Below, piece by piece: positions 6,112-7,612 of a stretch of 7,612 nucleotides of DNA. Made by a program: the position numbers and the translations under genes. A model generated the notes under the pieces. It was not told the origin of the DNA and did no database searches. It saw only the letters and a list, made by a program, of their open reading frames with translations. Positions within the stretch are counted from its first letter, which is position 1. Each line of letters begins with the position of its first letter. The stretch is from Syntrophomonas sp. UBA4911 (GTDB taxonomy: Bacteria; Bacillota; Syntrophomonadia; Syntrophomonadales; Syntrophomonadaceae), in contig DHCD01000091.1 in the NCBI GenBank assembly GCA_002398105.1, positions 77,857 to 85,468 of the forward strand, read 5' to 3'.

Positions 6112-6480
6112 TTGGCAAGAATAGCGGGAGTAGACTTACCCCGGGATAAAAGAGTGGAAGTATCCCTCACTTATATTTTTGGTATCGGCCGGCCTTCTTC
6201 CCGGAAAATACTGGCAGAAGCAGGTATAAATCCGGATACGCGAGTGAAAGATTTAACAGAGGAAGAAGTAGCCAAATTAAGGGATATAATTGAGAAACAG
6301 TACCAGGTTGAAGGCGATTTGCGGCGGCAGGTCAGCATGGATATCAAGAGACTTATGGATCTGGGTTGTTATAAAGGTATCAGGCATCGCCGCGGACTGC
6401 CGGTCCGGGGGCAGAAGACCAAGACCAATGCTCGTACCCGCAAGGGACCTAAACGTACTGTCAGCGGCAAGAAAAAATAG
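6112..6480 (+). CDS. rpsM: 30S ribosomal protein S13
   Basis: The 122-residue protein begins MARIAGVDLPRDKRVEVSLT and has the helix-hairpin-helix-like YIFGIGRPSSRKIL segment. It also has the conserved CYKGIRHRRGLPVRGQKTKT block and the lysine-rich tail that reaches toward the P-site tRNA. S13 is in the head of the 30S subunit and forms inter-subunit bridges. The start is TTG at 6112, 6 bases after GGGAGGTGA (6097-6105). No in-frame ATG or GTG preserves the conserved N-terminus. The 21-base gap upstream leaves no room for a stand-alone leader of the kind that S4 represses in E. coli. Confidence 0.97.
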   Translation: MARIAGVDLPRDKRVEVSLTYIFGIGRPSSRKILAEAGINPDTRVKDLTEEEVAKLRDIIEKQYQVEGDLRRQVSMDIKRLMDLGCYKGIRHRRGLPVRGQKTKTNARTRKGPKRTVSGKKK

Positions 6481-6499
6481 CCGGAAGGGGGATAAATGA

Positions 6500-6895
6500 G
6501 TGGCACGCAGAACTACAACCACTAGGGTTAAAAGACGCGAAAAAAAGAATATTGAACAGGGTATTGCCCATATTAAATCGACTTTTAATAATACTATGAT
6601 TTCAATTACCGATAAGCATGGTAATGCTATATCCTGGGCCAGTGCAGGCACAGTTGGATTCAAGGGCTCACGTAAGAGCACTCCTTTTGCTGCCCAGCAG
6701 GCGGCTGAGAATGCTGCCCGGGCCGCCATGGAGCATGGCCTTAAAGAAGTGGAATGTTACGTGAAAGGGCCCGGGGCCGGACGCGAAGCAGCTATAAGAT
6801 CGCTGCAGGCGGCAGGTTTGGAAGTAAGCGTTATCAAAGACGTTACTCCCATCCCGCATAATGGTTGCAGGCCACCTAAAAGAAGAAGGGTTTAA
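6500..6895 (+). CDS. rpsK: 30S ribosomal protein S11
   Basis: The 131-residue protein has a basic N-terminal tail, then IAHIKSTFNNTMISITDKHG, SAGTVGFKGSRKSTPFAAQQ, VKGPGAGREAAIRSL and the C-terminal PIPHNGCRPPKRRRV. These are the full set of S11 blocks. S11 lies on the 30S platform and helps shape the mRNA exit and E-site region. The start is GTG at 6500, 8 bases after AAGGGGG (6485-6491). An ATG four bases upstream (6496) is in another frame and closes after nine codons. The stop overlaps the start of the rpsD ribosome binding site region. Confidence 0.97.
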   Translation: MARRTTTTRVKRREKKNIEQGIAHIKSTFNNTMISITDKHGNAISWASAGTVGFKGSRKSTPFAAQQAAENAARAAMEHGLKEVECYVKGPGAGREAAIRSLQAAGLEVSVIKDVTPIPHNGCRPPKRRRV

Positions 6896-6901
6896 GGAGG
6901 T
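6894..6901 (+). promoter_or_regulatory. rpsD ribosome binding site
   Basis: AAGGAGGT is a full Shine-Dalgarno that overlaps the rpsK stop. It stands 11 bases before GTG 6913. The closer ATG at 6903 is out of frame, only one base away, and closes after two codons. Confidence 0.8.
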
Positions 6902-6912
6902 AATGGTATAAA

Positions 6913-7542
6913 GTGGGAAGATATACAGACGCAGTTTGCCGCCAGTGCCGCCGGGAAGGAGAAAAACTGTTCCTTAAGGGAGACAGGTGTTATTCTGAAA
7001 AATGCGCAGTGGAAAAGAAAAACTATCCACCCGGTGCCCACGGGCAAGGACGCAGGCCCAAAGTCAGTGAATATGGTCTGCAATTGAGAGAAAAACAGAA
7101 AACCAAAAGAACCTACGGGGTTCTGGAAAAACAATTCCGCAATTATTTTGGCAAGGCTGACCGCCAGCAGGGTATAACGGGTGAGAACCTGCTTATATTG
7201 TTGGAGCGGCGCTTGGATAACGTAGTTTACCGGCTGGGTTTTGCATCTTCCCGCAAAGAAGCTCGGCAGCTCGTTAATCACGGGCATTTTACCATTAATG
7301 GCAAGAAGGCTGCTATTCCTTCCATGCTGGTAAGGGTAGAGGATGTAATTCAAGTAAAAGACGGCAGCAAGGATATGGCTAAATTCCAGGAAATTAAAGA
7401 GCAGGCTGCCTATAAGACTCCACCCGAGTGGCTGAGCGTCGATGTGGAAAACCTTACAGGCCGTGTTTTGGCTTATCCGGTGAGAGAGCAGATTGATACG
7501 CCGGTAAATGAGCAATTAATAGTAGAACTCTACTCTAGATAA
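6913..7542 (+). CDS. rpsD: 30S ribosomal protein S4, zinc-binding form
   Basis: This 209-residue primary assembly protein binds the five-way junction of the 16S rRNA 5' domain. Cys9, Cys12, Cys26 and Cys31 form the N-terminal zinc site seen in Thermus-type S4. NYPPGAHGQGRRPKVSEYG is the conserved S4 N-domain block. The S4 RNA-binding domain spans about residues 98-160, with LLERRLDNVVYRLGFASSRK and ARQLVNHGHFTING. The start is GTG at 6913, the only start giving the family's MGRYTDAVCRQC N-terminus. Lying between rpsK and rpoA is the alpha-operon position. In B. subtilis rpsD is elsewhere and self-regulated; no such leader structure is evident here. Confidence 0.97.
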   Translation: MGRYTDAVCRQCRREGEKLFLKGDRCYSEKCAVEKKNYPPGAHGQGRRPKVSEYGLQLREKQKTKRTYGVLEKQFRNYFGKADRQQGITGENLLILLERRLDNVVYRLGFASSRKEARQLVNHGHFTINGKKAAIPSMLVRVEDVIQVKDGSKDMAKFQEIKEQAAYKTPPEWLSVDVENLTGRVLAYPVREQIDTPVNEQLIVELYSR

Positions 7543-7574
7543 AACACCTCTAATAAAGAAGGAGGGATTAATTA

Positions 7575-7612
7575 ATGCTAGAGATGGAAAAACCGCGTAT
7601 CGAATGTGTTGA
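7575..7612 (+). CDS. rpoA: DNA-directed RNA polymerase subunit alpha, 3'-partial
   Basis: The window ends 12 codons plus two bases into a frame reading MLEMEKPRIECV. This matches the start of bacterial RpoA (M-I/L-E-x-EKP-x-IE) and is the gene expected after rpsD. The alpha subunit dimer nucleates RNA polymerase assembly. The ATG is 9 bases after an AGAAGGAGGG ribosome binding site ending at 7565. An in-frame ATG at 7584 is a less likely start. It is called from a short fragment plus context. Confidence 0.9.
   Translation, partial: MLEMEKPRIECV

Noticed and set aside
6285..6290. TATAAT inside rpsM, and similar -10-like hexamers in secY (2888-2893, 2963-2968)
   Set aside because: None has a TTGACA-like hexamer at the correct distance, and all are in coding sequence rich in ATA codons.
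6892..7515. Antisense open frame of 207 codons opposite rpsD
   Set aside because: It mirrors the rpsD coding region, shows no family motif, and is not supported by any intergenic space or regulatory signal.

Overview
The window is an uninterrupted stretch of the bacterial spc and alpha ribosomal-protein operons, all on the + strand. It begins nine or so codons inside rpsN and ends 12 codons into rpoA. The order is rpsN-rpsH-rplF-rplR-rpsE-rpmD-rplO-secY-adk-map-(KOW-domain gene)-infA-rpmJ-rpsM-rpsK-rpsD-rpoA. This order, with adk, map, a small KOW gene and infA between secY and rpmJ, is the Firmicutes arrangement. Having rpsD between rpsK and rpoA (in Bacillus subtilis it lies elsewhere) points to Clostridia. 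The moderate GC content, frequent ATA/AGG/AGA codons, strong GGAGG ribosome binding sites and many GTG/TTG starts fit a Syntrophomonas-like or Desulfotomaculum-like clostridium. The genus-level guess is inference.

Positions 1-2718 hold the spc ribosomal proteins: S14 (zinc form), S8, L6, L18, S5, L30 and L15. Positions 2718-5410 hold secY, adk and map, with TAATG stop/start overlaps at rplO/secY and adk/map. Positions 5426-5941 hold a small KOW-domain RNA-binding protein with a problematic start codon, and infA. Positions 5977-7612 hold rpmJ (37 codons), rpsM, rpsK, rpsD and the start of rpoA.

The products work together. Ribosomal proteins and IF-1 build and start the ribosome. SecY is the channel that exports nascent proteins. 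MetAP removes their N-terminal methionine. Adenylate kinase balances adenine nucleotides. RpoA assembles RNA polymerase. No gap exceeds 35 bases, and I see no convincing terminator or internal promoter, so the window reads as one polycistronic segment.

I found no undescribed system. The points worth a second look are translational: the start of the KOW gene (possibly AUU), short out-of-frame ORFs at several gene junctions, a majority of non-ATG starts, and a concentration of zinc-binding protein forms. The KOW protein itself is the only product without an established function.
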